Positions 9,340 to 21,948 of a stretch of 64,000 nt of DNA are shown piece after piece. A program made the translations under genes and the position numbers. Numbering within the stretch: position 1 is the first letter of the stretch; the number at the start of each line of letters is the position of its first letter. The stretch is from the NCBI GenBank assembly GCA_019722365.1, contig JADFUC010002291.1, forward strand, positions 62,001 through 126,000. Direction: 5' to 3'. Below the pieces are notes generated by a model. That model saw only the letters and a list, made by a program, of their open reading frames with translations. It was not told the DNA's origin and made no database searches. This DNA is from Lithospermum erythrorhizon. Its lineage: Eukaryota > Streptophyta > Magnoliopsida > Boraginales > Boraginaceae.

Positions 9340-12300
9340 AACTATTTTCGTCCATTTCCACCGTTAGATTACAAAAAATTCATTTATTTTTACATGTGGC
9401 TGAGGTATTTCGATCTCTCAAACAAAAATACTATTCACCTTCCCCAATTAACAATTTTATCTTGTTGTAAAAATTATCTTACAAATTTTTGATACACGAT
9501 GGCGATTTGCGGTAAATTTAGTCCTCAGATTTGAGGAAGAAGATAAAAATTGTTGGTTGGGAAGATGAAACGATACTTTGTTTGGTAACTCTGCCTCCCC
9601 AGCTAAATGATAAAAATAGATGATTTTTTTATCTACTTGATTGGAAATAGGCAATAGTTAAGTGAATATTTTATGACTTAAGTGATCGATTTGGGTCGAG
9701 AAGTAGCTGTAAGTGATCGAAATGATAAATAAATAAAAGCTTGGTGATATTCAAATCCATTTTCTCTTACTTAATTTAGTTAGAGGCTTTTTTTGACCTC
9801 TAAGGCATTTGATTATTGGCTTCAAAATTCCTTGAAATCATTTTAGGATTTTCTGAAATGCAATTTCAATTGAGCCTTAAGACGTGATGTGAAGCAGTAG
9901 CAGAATGTGTCCCTCCAACGACTTCGAAAGGATCGGTTACATGAGTAGAAATACTGCGGTTGTCAAGTCTATAAGAAGATGTTCGATTCGTTGTTCAGGA
10001 ATATTTTAGCTTGAAATACTTGATTCAAAGGCTGGGATTCGGGGATCAGCGTTGAAATTGTTATTATTGAATAGAAGCGAAACTGATTCGAAAAACAATT
10101 GTTTCGGAAATAACAGTGGCTAAAATAATTAAGCACCCCTAACCTAAACGGCTAAACCCCTTAATCCTTTTAAGCTTTAAATATATTACTCCCGTTAGGC
10201 CCTTAACTCCTTAAGCCCCCTAACCCTTAAGCCCAAAACCTATATACCTTGTAAGCCCAACCCCAGCCCTATTACAATTTACATGTTACAGCCTACAGGT
10301 ACAAATATTTCCTCCTCCTTCACTGTCTTCCGTATTATTATCTCTAATTCAAGTATACTTTGGTGATGCATGTAGAGGTCTCTGTTACTCTGTTCCTCAC
10401 CCCCCCATTATATCTATACTTTTTGTAGCTTTCTCAATTCAAGTAAATCAAAAATCCTAAGAGCTCATTTCAAGTAAATGAAGACTTAAGCTTTGAATTT
10501 GATGTTGTGGTTCAATTGTTTCAATTTGGTATTGTTGATTTCAATTAGGTATTCAAGTTTTTTTTATTCAATTAGGTATTGTTCATTCAATTGTTCTTTT
10601 TGGTTTAATTGTTACCGAGCGAATAGGTTATTTCGGATCAAGCGAACTTCGAACCCGAACCTCAAAAGTTGGGTTTGGCTGTTTCGGAGTCAGGCAGACC
10701 TTAGCCGAAAGTTCAACGAGCCAGGCTCAAATCACCGATATTAGATATGGTTAATCTCGTTTACAGCCCTAAGTCAGTCAGCGGTTGTCATGGACGTAAC
10801 ATGAACCCTTCCTTTCACTTTTTATTAATCCACTTACAAGGAAAAGATTCACTCAATTTATAAGATTGTTGAGTATATGTAGTTCGTACATGGAAAGGGA
10901 AGACATAAGACATTTAGATTCTCCACTGGATTTTAGGCCATGTTTACAAAATGATTGTGAAACTACTTTCAGTTCCAATACAACATTTAGTAGTAGATAA
11001 ACCTTCTATCATTCATAATACACTAGCATCTTTTGAAGCCTATAATAAAACATTGAGAAAACAAGGGGCATTCTAGAAGAGCAAGAAAGACTTAATCCGA
11101 GCCAACCCAAGCAGATGGCAAGACTTTGTTAATAAAAATAGAAAAACATGAACCCGACGTGACGGGCCAACAACTCAGTGCTTGCCACAAATCCACAATT
11201 ATATGCCAAATATTTGCAATCCGCCTGCAAGCTTTGTTATTCATATTGTTACTATATAAAGTGGAAAAATTATGATAAAAAAAAACAATCTAAATGATAT
11301 GAAAAGAATGTATACAGTAATATAGATAGAGCAAGCAGCAACTCTTGCAATACCCGCCTTTGGACATGACTACCAATGCAAAGAACTTCCATCAGTAGCG
11401 CTGGATATAGAACTAATATAGTAGTTGTTTCCCATTGTTTCATTATCCAATAATCCTGTTAATAAAGCATCATTAGTTTTATGTATAAAACAGCATACAA
11501 CAACTGAAAAAAAAGGAGAGAAAACATGAGGATCCTAAAAGGAAGACAACCGGTTGGCTTAAAATATAAGCTTATGATGGAAGACTGCTGAAAACTCATA
11601 AACGTGCTAATTGACCACATACAGTTCCTGCATCCATTATCAGCGCCCAAAGATTGACAGTTGAAGCCACACAAGCAACTGATATACAAACGATCTTCGT
11701 TGCGTTTATCGACATGTTGGCCAAGCCTGGAGTCTACAACATTGTAGTGATACCTATCATTCATGACAACATTAGTTATTAGTACCACTTGGAGTAAGCT
11801 CTTGAAGTCAATGCATGTAATACGCCATAAGGTATGTCTATGTATATTGGCTCAATAGATATTTAACTTTCTTTACCATTTCAGTCAACTCACATCTAAC
11901 GTAATTACGGGTTAAAAGCAAAGCAGATAAATGCAATTAGAAAGGAATTCAATGCAATTAAACGAGAAAAAGTTAACATGCGAACATTACTTTCAAAATA
12001 CACCTAATTGAAGAACACCAGTAGTAATTAGAGACAACATCCAATATTTTAACTTAGATTAATATGGAGTTGAAATGGTTGCAAGTGAAAACCCATAAGA
12101 GGAAACATCCGCACAACATCCCATCTATTTGCATTTGAAAATCCCATTTCAGATTAGATAAACTTTTAGTTGAAAGATCGGAACTTTAATAAACATAGAA
12201 CAAAAAAAAACAGATAGTTACACAAACCATTCCAAATTACACAAACGATTGGTGACAACCTCAAAAGTCAAAACTGACCAAGTGTTAATTCCAAACTTTA

Positions 12301-12520
12301 ATTCAAAAACCCTAAATCAAAACTGATAAAATATAATTGGAGAATTTTATTGATGAATTGAATATCAATATAAAATTGTGTTTTATAGACATATTAAACC
12401 TAAACCTTGGAACATAACTAATACATGTGCCCAGACTCGTGTCTTAATGCCACTTGTCCAATACTCTAATACCCTAATTTTAAAATTCTGTGAGTTGCAA
12501 AAATAATAACAATAATAAAG
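9340..12520. other. Long intergenic stretch, no gene recognised
   Basis: No coding family was seen on either strand. 10120-10290 is pyrimidine-rich with CCCCTAACC-like words. 10610-10745 has CGAAC/GAACC-rich text of the kind common in plant repeats. The minus-strand frame at 11459-11788 (109 codons) is the longest and has mixed composition, but no domain is recognisable and no TATA box or splice pattern supports it. It could be part of an unrecognised transcript. Confidence 0.35.
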
Positions 12521-12528
12521 AAAAAATA

Positions 12529-12784
12529 TTCCATCCGTTCCCTTTTAGTTGTATGGCTAGCATTTTACTTTTTTATAGATTAAAGACATAAAAAAGTAGT
12601 CAAAAAGTACATTGAAAATGTAGAATGATAATTAATTAAAACTATATTATTAGTTGGTTGATAATTTAATAAGAAAAACGGACAAAAGTACATATGTATA
12701 TTATAATTTTATCTTTGAAAAGAAAGAAAGTAATTTGAAAGCAAAAGATTGGCGCAGAAAACCAGTATTAAGAAATGGAAGGAG
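12529..12784. mobile_element. Stowaway-like MITE, family B copy 2
   Basis: A 256-bp element between TA duplications (12527-12528 and 12785-12786). The left end TTCCATCCGTTCCC and the right end ...AAATGGAAGGAG are inverted to each other. The interior matches the copy at 6643-6899 over nearly its whole length. Confidence 0.78.
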
Positions 12785-12849
12785 TATAAATATCTTTCTA
12801 CTTAACTTTGCCGAATTGACTCACAGAGTGCAGACCTCTGAACATTAAA

Positions 12850-14460
12850 AGAAACATTACTTCGGTGCGCCCGTACCAAACGCCGGTTTAACTCTCCATT
12901 TGAATGGGTTGTTTTTTGTCGTTCGGAGGACACCGATCATGCGATGTGAAGTGGTAAGTGAAGGGGTGCACCCGTAACTACCCACTTCGTATGCGTATGA
13001 AAGTGCGCTTGAAAATGCGTCACTCCTTTACCACGTACCCACCAGCAACCACGATCGCAAGCAGCGTCAATGATTAAATCTTGCCGGGTAGCTAATAATA
13101 ACTCCCTTAGCGAAACAGCCTTTCGGATCACTGATGCTAATGCCCACTTTCATGACCCATAACAAAGGTCATTTGTCTTGATGTTCGCTCGTCCAACCAA
13201 TAACATAAATCAACTAAAAACATAATTAAATATCTTCAACTTCGAATAAGCAAAGCCAAGATTCATCAGCGTCAATTTCATATGCACATACTCTAATTAT
13301 TATTATTTTCCAGCAATTTGCTTTCCGGGGTTTCTTTAAAAACAATAAAATTATATGAGTCACAAATGTTCAGCCAAGAGAAATTGGCTACAACTCCTTT
13401 TCTTTCACCTTCTGGTTGAGATAGCAGGCGACTGCTGTTTTTTCTTATTATTATTTGGTAGAAAGGAAACAAAAGAATATGGATCAGTGGAAATATAGAG
13501 GAAAAGAAAATGAATCGACGTAGTGGCTTTGTTATGGTTTAAGCCACCCACATGAGAAAATAATATTTTAACATCAAGATTTTAAGCAACTATTAGGATA
13601 AAATATAAAAGGAAAATTTTATTGATGGATGCAGGCCTATGATAATCTCCAAGATAAGCCCAATGGGTATGATCGATACTTGAGCCAGGACTCGTGTAAT
13701 GCACTCGTCCAGCAATCTAACTAAAACCTCCAAGCTAATTTTACTTAAATACTTACTGGCAAAATAAAAAAGTCAATAAGCTTTGGATTCATTCGAAAGA
13801 AGAATGATAGGTTGAGTTCAGGGTGGGAAGAATGCTGGGTATGTTGTCTAGAGAATGAAAGGGAAAAAATATATAGAAAAAACAAATTGGAAAAACTGAA
13901 GTAATTATTTTTAAGTAAAAATTATAGTTGCACGAAGTACAACTCTAGAAGCAAGGAACAAGGTATCTTAAGCACGTGTGATTGGATGTGAATCTTTACG
14001 ACATGCATGATTTACACGTTCATTTTAATTTTGCTAGTGTAACAGGCCGGCAGAGGCCGGATCAAAATCTATTTTTGGGCCACACGACTTGATCACTTAA
14101 TTTAGAAATATTATTTTGCTATACGGACTTAAGATAATAAAGAAGGAGAATTAAATTTTAGGTTTTATGTATCACATATAACAAGTAAATTTATTCGGAA
14201 GAAATAGTTACTATGCATTGAATTGAATATTATCTTGGATCAATAATTTAAACGTATAAATTTTAAAATTGAATTTTGAGTTGTCCATCATCACTAACAT
14301 TATTCAATGTCTTTAGAAAATGAAGTTTGAGTTTTTATCGAAGGCTTTCTGAAGCCTGACCATACATAAAGAAAAATTAGTCTTCCCTTTCATACTAGAA
14401 CAAGCCATAAATCCACGGTGGTCTTTCACGCTCAAGAACATCGAATAGGAACCCCGCTAC
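12850..14460. other. Intergenic DNA
   Basis: 12860-13190 is notably GC-richer than its surroundings and has an open minus-strand frame (12937-13131) with no recognisable domain. It is possibly a transposon fragment. The rest is AT-rich with no gene signature. Confidence 0.35.
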
Positions 14461-14467
14461 AGCCTTT

Positions 14468-15010
14468 CACGCTCTAGAAAATTGAATAGAAATTTCATTT
14501 GTATTTACATGAAACTTCGTAGGGCCAAAATCCTCCGTGTAGCAGACATAGTCGATGTTCTGCTTAAATAAGCGTTTTGCTTCCATGTATAAATGCAGGC
14601 GATGTCTTTATGTCGCCCCGTTACTTTGAAGAGTCATCATCTGCGTCGATTGTGCTTCAAGACTCGATTAAAGGCTTTGGATTGGCAATTTTTCTTCATT
14701 GAATCTTTGTCATGTAGCAACTCCATGGCACTAGCTCTACTTGTTGGGTTTAGAGACAATAACTTCTTGACGAGATTGATTTCATGAGGAGAACAACCTG
14801 GAAGTGATGCGTCTAAAGTCTAACCCAATATGATTGTTTATTTTTCCAAAGGAGATCAACTTGAGATGAGGAAGTTTGGAAAAATCGGTAAACTCCTTGA
14901 GTCGAGTTACTTTATTGAAAATTGTGCTTAGGCGATCCATATCGATGTTGAAGAAAGACGTTCTAGGGTAAGCAACTAAGAAAAAATACATCTAATGACC
15001 ACTGACTACT
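14468..15010 (-). pseudogene. CDKF-type CDK-activating kinase, 3' fragment
   Basis: Read on the minus strand and allowing frameshifts, this matches the C-terminal half of plant CDKF (CAK1-like) kinases, which phosphorylate the activation loop of other cyclin-dependent kinases. Segments appear in the family's order. CIFS-stop-LLTLE near 14990 corresponds to the kinase motif CVFAELLTLEP. DIDRLS follows near 14940, then KLPHLKLISFGKINN and GLD (14840-14890). GCSPHEINLVKKLLSLNPTSRASAMELL lies at about 14710-14800. Last is the family's C-terminal tail, here EDFGPTKFHVNTNEISIQF (14480-14540), just before a stop at 14468-14470. At least two frameshifts and an in-frame stop disable it. The N-lobe and catalytic loop were not found upstream (15010-15420). 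I see no intron in the part present. Confidence 0.75.
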
Positions 15011-17300
15011 GCACCGACTCAAGTATTTCGTCGAATATCTTGTCTGAGGATACGTATAATCCACATTTATTAGGACCGTACTTTTGTTCTACCATAAATC
15101 CATAGCTATTGCTGTGATAGACAAATCATGCGTGAATATAAGCAATCAAAATAATTGAGACGAACAAATTTGTTGCTTGTGTCCATTAGGACTTCATTTT
15201 CATACTAATGAACTAAGCGGCTCGCCAGAACAATCTTGTTCGAAGAAAGCGTCTGTTGCATAATTATCCCCTCGAGATTAGAGCGGTATCTCTGATTACA
15301 CACAAAAAAAATGGTAGTTGATTAATGGACAATTTTAAAAATCACAAAAATAGCAAAGCTGCATTGAGCTTTGTAGGAATCATGTTAAATTAAGCATTTT
15401 TAGAACACAATGGCATTTGGCCCGGCCGGTCCAATTTGGGAGAGATCAGGAAGTACAAGAAGCATTAGATTACATATCTTCTTTCCAAAATAGTACATGT
15501 CGTTTCTTGCACAAATACCCTTGTGCCCCGATAATATTGACTACCCAAGAATCAGAATACTGCATCTAGTCACTCTGTAGTCTCATCAATTAAGCTTGCT
15601 AAATCATGAATTAATTACCAGAACTATAATAATTAACTAAGTACAACAGTAAGCATCAAACAAAATCAATACGATGATTACGATACATTCCGAGGAATGA
15701 CATAAATATCAATCAACTATAAGAACAAATTATTAAATTAATATCAGCTACTCTTTAAATATGTTTCTTTCGATTCACGTAATGCGTTTATTGGAATTAT
15801 AATAATGAAGCGGCAACAACCAAAATCAATATAGAAAATACCTTAATAATAAAAGTCAACATCCAAGTTGAATTGAAATATAGAACCTACTTATAACTTG
15901 TCCGAGCTCAAATTAGCATAAAAAATACAATCTCAATATCATAAAATATCAATATTTTTCATTCAGTTACATTGGTTAGAGAATAAGAATTTCTTTACAA
16001 ATTAAACAAAACTTTGTAGCATTTAAAGAAATAAGATTGTGGAGTAAGAGTGAAGCTTTTTCTAACCTTAACTAAGGCAAATATACGGTCCATACAAACA
16101 GAAATAGTAACATTAAACTTTGAAGAGCTTGCTTATGGTTGAACCCTTATAATTTCTCAAGTAATTGTTGAAGATTTGGTTTTGGGTTTAATATGTTTAT
16201 CACTCTTTTCATTATAATTTATAGTGTTTGGTTTTGAGACATTTGAGGAATAGCTGAGGACACAATATACAATATTATTAATTTTCAGATGTTTTCCCAA
16301 TCTTACAGAAACCTTAACAGTACATATATATTAATTTTGTTTCATTTTGGAAGAAAGCATTACCGTTTCGCTCAAATCCGAGCTCAACAGTTAGCTTACT
16401 TTGAAAAATTCATCTCAACCGTCCACCACAAATACATCAATTAATGTTTAACCATTCTTGAAGCATATTCACACAGTACAAGTCAGACTTTCTATCAAAG
16501 AAGAGAACATTATATAGTAATCGGCACCAAATGTTAAAGGAAGCGTGAAATGACTATTTTTAGTCACAAATTTGTAAGTGTAAGTATTTGAGAGTTTTAT
16601 GTAGAAATACAATAATTATTTTAATAGATTTTGACACTGTTTCAGTGTGTCTTTAGTCCCACTCGCATTTTGCCCATGAATTCCTGGATCATGAGCATTT
16701 ACCCATGGTCGTAAACATTTCAAAGCGCAAGGTACAAATCTTTTCTGCTCTGTCGGACGACCATGGCTTCTTTTAGAGTTGAGCATACCATTCTTTTAGT
16801 TATAGTTAATACTATTGGTGTGATTTACACTCAATTTTCGTTTTTAGCCACTACTATTGATATTGATGTAGACTTGAGCAGTATACTTGTTCCCTCCATA
16901 ATAGAGTGTACATATATAATAGTCATTTGGAGGGGAATATCGGTTTCACTTAGAACACTTAATGGGTGAAGAGATTTTCATCATGTGTTATTTCTGAATC
17001 GTCGTTAGTAATTTAGTCTCTTCATAGTGGGCATGTTGGTGATATAAGTAAATTGTGCTTCAAGAAGATCAAAAGAATGTTAGTAAAACCCATTTAATAA
17101 TAGGATTGAGGTTAATTCAGAAGATAGTGACGGTAAAGTCCGGAAATTGCGGCAAGTGTCTTGGTCCAGGACCCAGCTGGGATGCTTACATAAATAGTCT
17201 TTCATTTTCACCGTTTGGAGGTGTCTTCGATTCAGCAAAACTTTATACGAGATAAATGCGACTTATCATTAGGTAGCTCGATCGACTTGATCGTGGTCTA
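15011..17300. other. Intergenic DNA
   Basis: 15011-15300 may hold further upstream pieces of the kinase pseudogene but is too decayed to align by eye. 15300-17300 is AT-rich without recognisable genes. Open frames at 16763-16969 and 17055-17255 match nothing I know. Confidence 0.35.
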
Positions 17301-17302
17301 GG

Positions 17303-18114
17303 TGTTGGGTTTTGAGTTAAAATAACAATTATCTAAATCGAATTCCGGGATCTCTACGAAGTTTATAAAAACAATAACATACAAGTGTGTCTTTTAATAC
17401 GAGGATTTCTGTGGAATAGATCTAGGGAAGTACGAGCAATCCCAGCGTGGGTGTCTCCAGAATAGTCCACGCTGACAAATTATGAGCAGAGCCTCCCTTT
17501 AGAACTCTTTTTTAAAGGGTGAACTAAGGAAGAGCGGGAAGAAAAATCAAGCGTGATTGTACCACCAGCCGACGAGGAAGAGTTTTGCCTTGCCCTACTC
17601 TCTCGAAAGATGAGAAGTAAAAAAACAAAATGAATAAAAACTGATAAAACATTACTTCAGGCCTCTTATATAGGATTTTAAGCTCCAAAATTTAGGCACG
17701 AAAGTGATGTGGGACAAAAGCTATTCCCACTTTCATCCGTACCTAGTCGACTTTAGGGTGATTTTCCAACAATTAGATTTCTCCCCGACATTTCTATATA
17801 GTTCAGCAGCAAGCCAGGATGTTATAATTGCGTTATGGGCATTGATTTCGTTGTATGTGTGTGACCTGCTTGGGCTCGGTGTGATAGCTATATTTTAAAT
17901 TATGTTAACCGAACATCATATTAATATATAGATTATGACGGACTCAGTAAGCCATCGCCATCCATGTTCGATCGAGGTTACCTAATATGTCGATTATCTA
18001 ACAATCGAACATATATACGAACTTATAACTTTAAATATATGTCGATTTATACAACTAAAATCTGAACTGTTCCGCGGACCTTATTGTGAGATCTACTATC
18101 TTATATTTCCAACG
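17303..18114 (-). repeat. LTR copy 1 (~810 bp)
   Basis: Starts TGTTGG, contains a minus-strand TATA-like box near 17670 and ends near TTTCCAACG. It shares GATCTA(C/T)TATCT near its end and GA(C/T)GGAC...GTAA words with the other two copies. The right end is approximate because of divergence. Confidence 0.55.
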
Positions 18115-18514
18115 CTAAGTACCACAGTGTCCTCGAGTCCTCGACATAAGCGTAATGACGTACTAATTCTAGACAGGGGTTGAAATGCAAAGATCAAACG
18201 CCGGACCCCAGGCGGGCGGGGACTAATTACACGGTGGGTAGGCTAAAAGAAAAAGTATATATTTAAATCGAGGTAATAACATAGATTTACATAGTTTTAA
18301 TGAAATATGTGAAATCAATATATCATTTTCAAAACTCTTTGCTCGAACCTCACAGGCAGTGGGGTTCATTAAAGAACCGGCGAGCTGCCCCGAGGCTCAC
18401 TCGACCATCTCGTAAGGATAAATATGTCCTAGCGAGATCCAATCCGAGAAGGCCTGGAATCACTTGAAGTAATCTTAGAAGAAATTGATCAGAAAAGCAA
18501 ATACTTCACCATAT

Positions 18515-19330
18515 TGTTGGATTCTTTTTATCGTATGTAAAGTTCTAGTGCTGGATCTGAATCGAGGATAATGCGGATATACAAAAATAACAAATAGCAA
18601 TTAATAGAGTGTACTGTAGAGTATTTTAATGGCGTGATTGGACAGAGCTAAATACGCTTAAGCAGGGGTGTCTCGAATTATCCACACCAACAAATGATGC
18701 GAACTCTTCCGTGGTTTTTCTGCCCAGAGCGATTTAAAGTGAAGCAAGCAAAGATTGGAAAGAAAAAATATTTCCCTAACTTCCTTGAGATGTTGGTTCG
18801 GCTATTTGGAGGAAGCGAGGAAAGAAAATTGTTTTCCACTGGAAATCAAATTGTAGAAACAGTGTATTATTAGATAAACTACTTCATATAATAATTGGGG
18901 AGAGTTTTAAGGAGAATAAATCTGCCGAATAAAACTCTATCATAAATCATCTAACAATAACCGCCCGCCCGCTTATCCCGTGAGTCGATTTTTTCGTTAA
19001 AGTCTTTCTTCGTGTTTCACTTTAAAAACCGGGAAATTTATAATATAATATTATTAAGTTGAGTTTTTGCTGTTTGTGTGTGACCTCTTAGACAGATCGA
19101 CAAGAGAGAAATATATTAAACAATGATAGCGGTATTGTTTTAATATATGGATTCTGACGGACCACTAGTAACCACGTCGTAACCCACAATATCGTGCGGT
19201 GAATCCTAAATATTTATTATTCGACAATTGTATATGAAACAGACTTATATATTTGAGATTAAATCAGTTGTACAATCAAATTGTTCGAAGCCCAGGCATT
19301 TTATGAGATCTATTATCTCATGGTTCAGCT
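18515..19330 (-). repeat. LTR copy 2 (~815 bp)
   Basis: Starts TGTTGGATTC like the copy at 25385. Shared blocks include GATATACAAAA, GAGTATTTTAATGGC, GATTTAAAGTGAAGC, GTGTATTATTAGAT, CCGCCC.GC.CTTATCCC and GAGATCTATTATCTCAT, in the same order. The right end is approximate. Confidence 0.7.
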
Positions 19331-21870
19331 CCCGAGCTTTACCACTTGGATATAGTATTAATGATTCCTTCGATCTAGCGATTTCGGCATTGAAACTATG
19401 CTAAATGTGTCACCAAACTCTTGCACCGTAGTTATCTTGGTAATAGACAAGTTGTATGATATAGATTCATGCTTGGTATTGCCTAAATCGCCCCTTATAC
19501 TCGAAAGATCATAAATCTACCGAAATATCGGGTTCTCACGAATCTATTTTACTAGGTCTTTCATCGTACTCTTGTGGTATACCCAACTTGATACCGTTAT
19601 AATCCTCTTTGTTACATAGGGCGTTTGGCCAGTCGAAATCTTTTATTCAATACCTAAGAAATCGTATTCTTTCGGGTCTAATTGTAATTGGCAGCAAGCT
19701 GCAATCTTCTTGGGACACGGATATTATGTCTTCGAGGATTCTCATAGAGGCCATGGTCGGTACTACAGTTGTGAAAGCAGTTCAGCTCGTAAACCCGTAG
19801 CGATTAATTAAAATTATCCATCTTCCTTTGATCCAAGAAAATGATCGGCCTAATCGAAGCATACTAGTCGTTTGGTGTTTAGATTCCGGTCCAATTAACA
19901 CCCCCTAACTAGGGACAGCGATCTCATTATTTTTCTCGGCTTGTTAGGGGTTTTCTTGTTTGGATCTGGAAACATCTAAAGACCTGCTCCCATAAAAACA
20001 TAGATTGCAAAGAAATCGAAGATTCATTACTTATAGTAGCGAAGTGTATATTTTTACATATAATCGTCATCGTCCAAAACAATGATGTGGTTTGAATATG
20101 AAGCTCAAATTCAAAATATTGTCACATGTGGGATATTTTATGACATTTTAAGCGAAGTACTAGCTCATTAAATCTAGCGCCACTTAAGCATTAGGAAAAA
20201 TGCGATACTTCTTCTTATAAATTGCTTATACGGCACAATAGTTGATTAGCGGGTAATATCTAGTTAGCGTTGTTCTTTGTTCTACTCAAATTATGTACAT
20301 ATGTACTTCTTTATTCAACAATTGAGTGATGTCATTCTGCGAGTACATACTCGGATCAATAATGAGATCTTGATTCTCTAGCTTGAGTAAGCTACTAGAG
20401 ATATCAAACTAGGCAACCTTTCAAGATCACTCATTAGAGTTATAATCCGACTTGCTTCTTATTCACAACTTCTCAGGTTGTAAGCGTCTTTAAGCCATGT
20501 TGCGTAGTCATTTGTTGTGTTATCCTTGTTACTTTAACAAGATGTTCCTGTTGAACAGTTATCGGTTACTTGATCTAAGCGAGATCGGCGATCGTCTTTG
20601 TCAATTCCAATATGGCCCGATACAAAATACAATCCCACTTTCATTTCATTGATCTTCTTTTAAGGTAATCATCTTGGATCCCGATTAAATGTATTTTTCA
20701 GTATAAGCATAGCTTTCGACTTATTGGCAGGTTCATTTAGTTGGATCTCTTATGAATTCGGAAAGATTCGAGCCATTCATTGATATAACATAGAGAAACT
20801 CATACACAATCTAATTTTGTGTGATTTGTGTTATCTATATATCATTAGTATGTCTTTACTAATATGCTAGGTAGCTCATTTGATATGCTTGTCTATACAA
20901 GAATACTAGTTTTCTGTGTAATGAATTCAAACTATTTGAGCTGTTTATTAACATGTATAATATCGACTATTGTAGATACGGATGATCAAAAATATTTGAT
21001 TAATAAAATTTTTCCAATACAAGAATCACACATTGAGTTGGATAAAATTCTGTTTATCGATTAGAATCTTGTAAAATGGACATTTTTCATTCGATTAATC
21101 ATTTGTGTTGTTGTATGATAGTTATTTATTTCTTGATAAACTAGTTATCTTGGAATAAATAAATTGTCTCCAAATATGTATTTGGAATATTTAAACTATC
21201 TCATAATCTGAATCTAAATGCATCATCATTTATTGTCCATTGGTTATATCCTTAAGAGCTGTCATCTTTATTAAGTTACCATTATCGTAAAACAAGTTAA
21301 ACTCGAGTAGCTATAATTTGTCAACTATTTGACTTTGGTAAAGAGTTTATAAGATTTTGAATTTGACTATTATGGAACAATTCATATCAGCGTCTTTATG
21401 TGATATTCACAAGATATTGATCAGTTGAGTATACATTTGTTTAGTGTGTAAGCTATCTTTAAAAAGTGAATATGTGTTCCAAGTTTATTAGATGAAAGCT
21501 AGTTCGTCTAGTAACATACTTCTTTTAGCAGGTTTAAAGAATATTAAGTATTTATTTCCAGCTAACTTCTACATCGTTGAACTATTCAAATGTTCTTTAA
21601 ATATTTCAAAAATCTGATGAAGTAAATATATACATACATTTTACTAGGATTATTGTCTTGCTTGATAAAGTGAGAGTGTTTATTATTTATTGATCTTACT
21701 GAAATCTCGATTTATGACTTTTAATCAATCTGGCACTTCGAGCATTTAATTTTAGGTTAATGGATAATTATCCGATTATGAATTTCAAGTGTTATTCACG
21801 TTAATCATATTATTCAAAATATGTAGTTCAGCGATTCATCCCATATAATCTTTCATTTATACTTATAACT

Positions 21871-21948
21871 ACTTTTATAATTCATATAGCTTTAGGAGAT
21901 TAGATTTCTACTTTTATAATTCATATAGCTTTTAGAGATTAGATTTCA
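21871..21948. repeat. Tandem duplication, 39-bp period
   Basis: ACTTTTATAATTCATATAGC followed by TTTAGGAGATTAGATTTC is repeated head-to-tail with two differences, starting at 21871 and 21910. A local slippage product within the retrotransposon-derived region. Confidence 0.8.

Noticed and set aside
10190..10235. CCCTAA-like words suggesting an interstitial telomere repeat
   Set aside because: Only isolated, imperfect units (CCCCCTAACCC) within pyrimidine-rich DNA, with no tandem array of the 7-bp plant telomere unit.
11459..11788. 109-codon minus-strand frame as a gene
   Set aside because: No recognisable domain, no promoter or splice support, and length within chance expectation for 64 kb.
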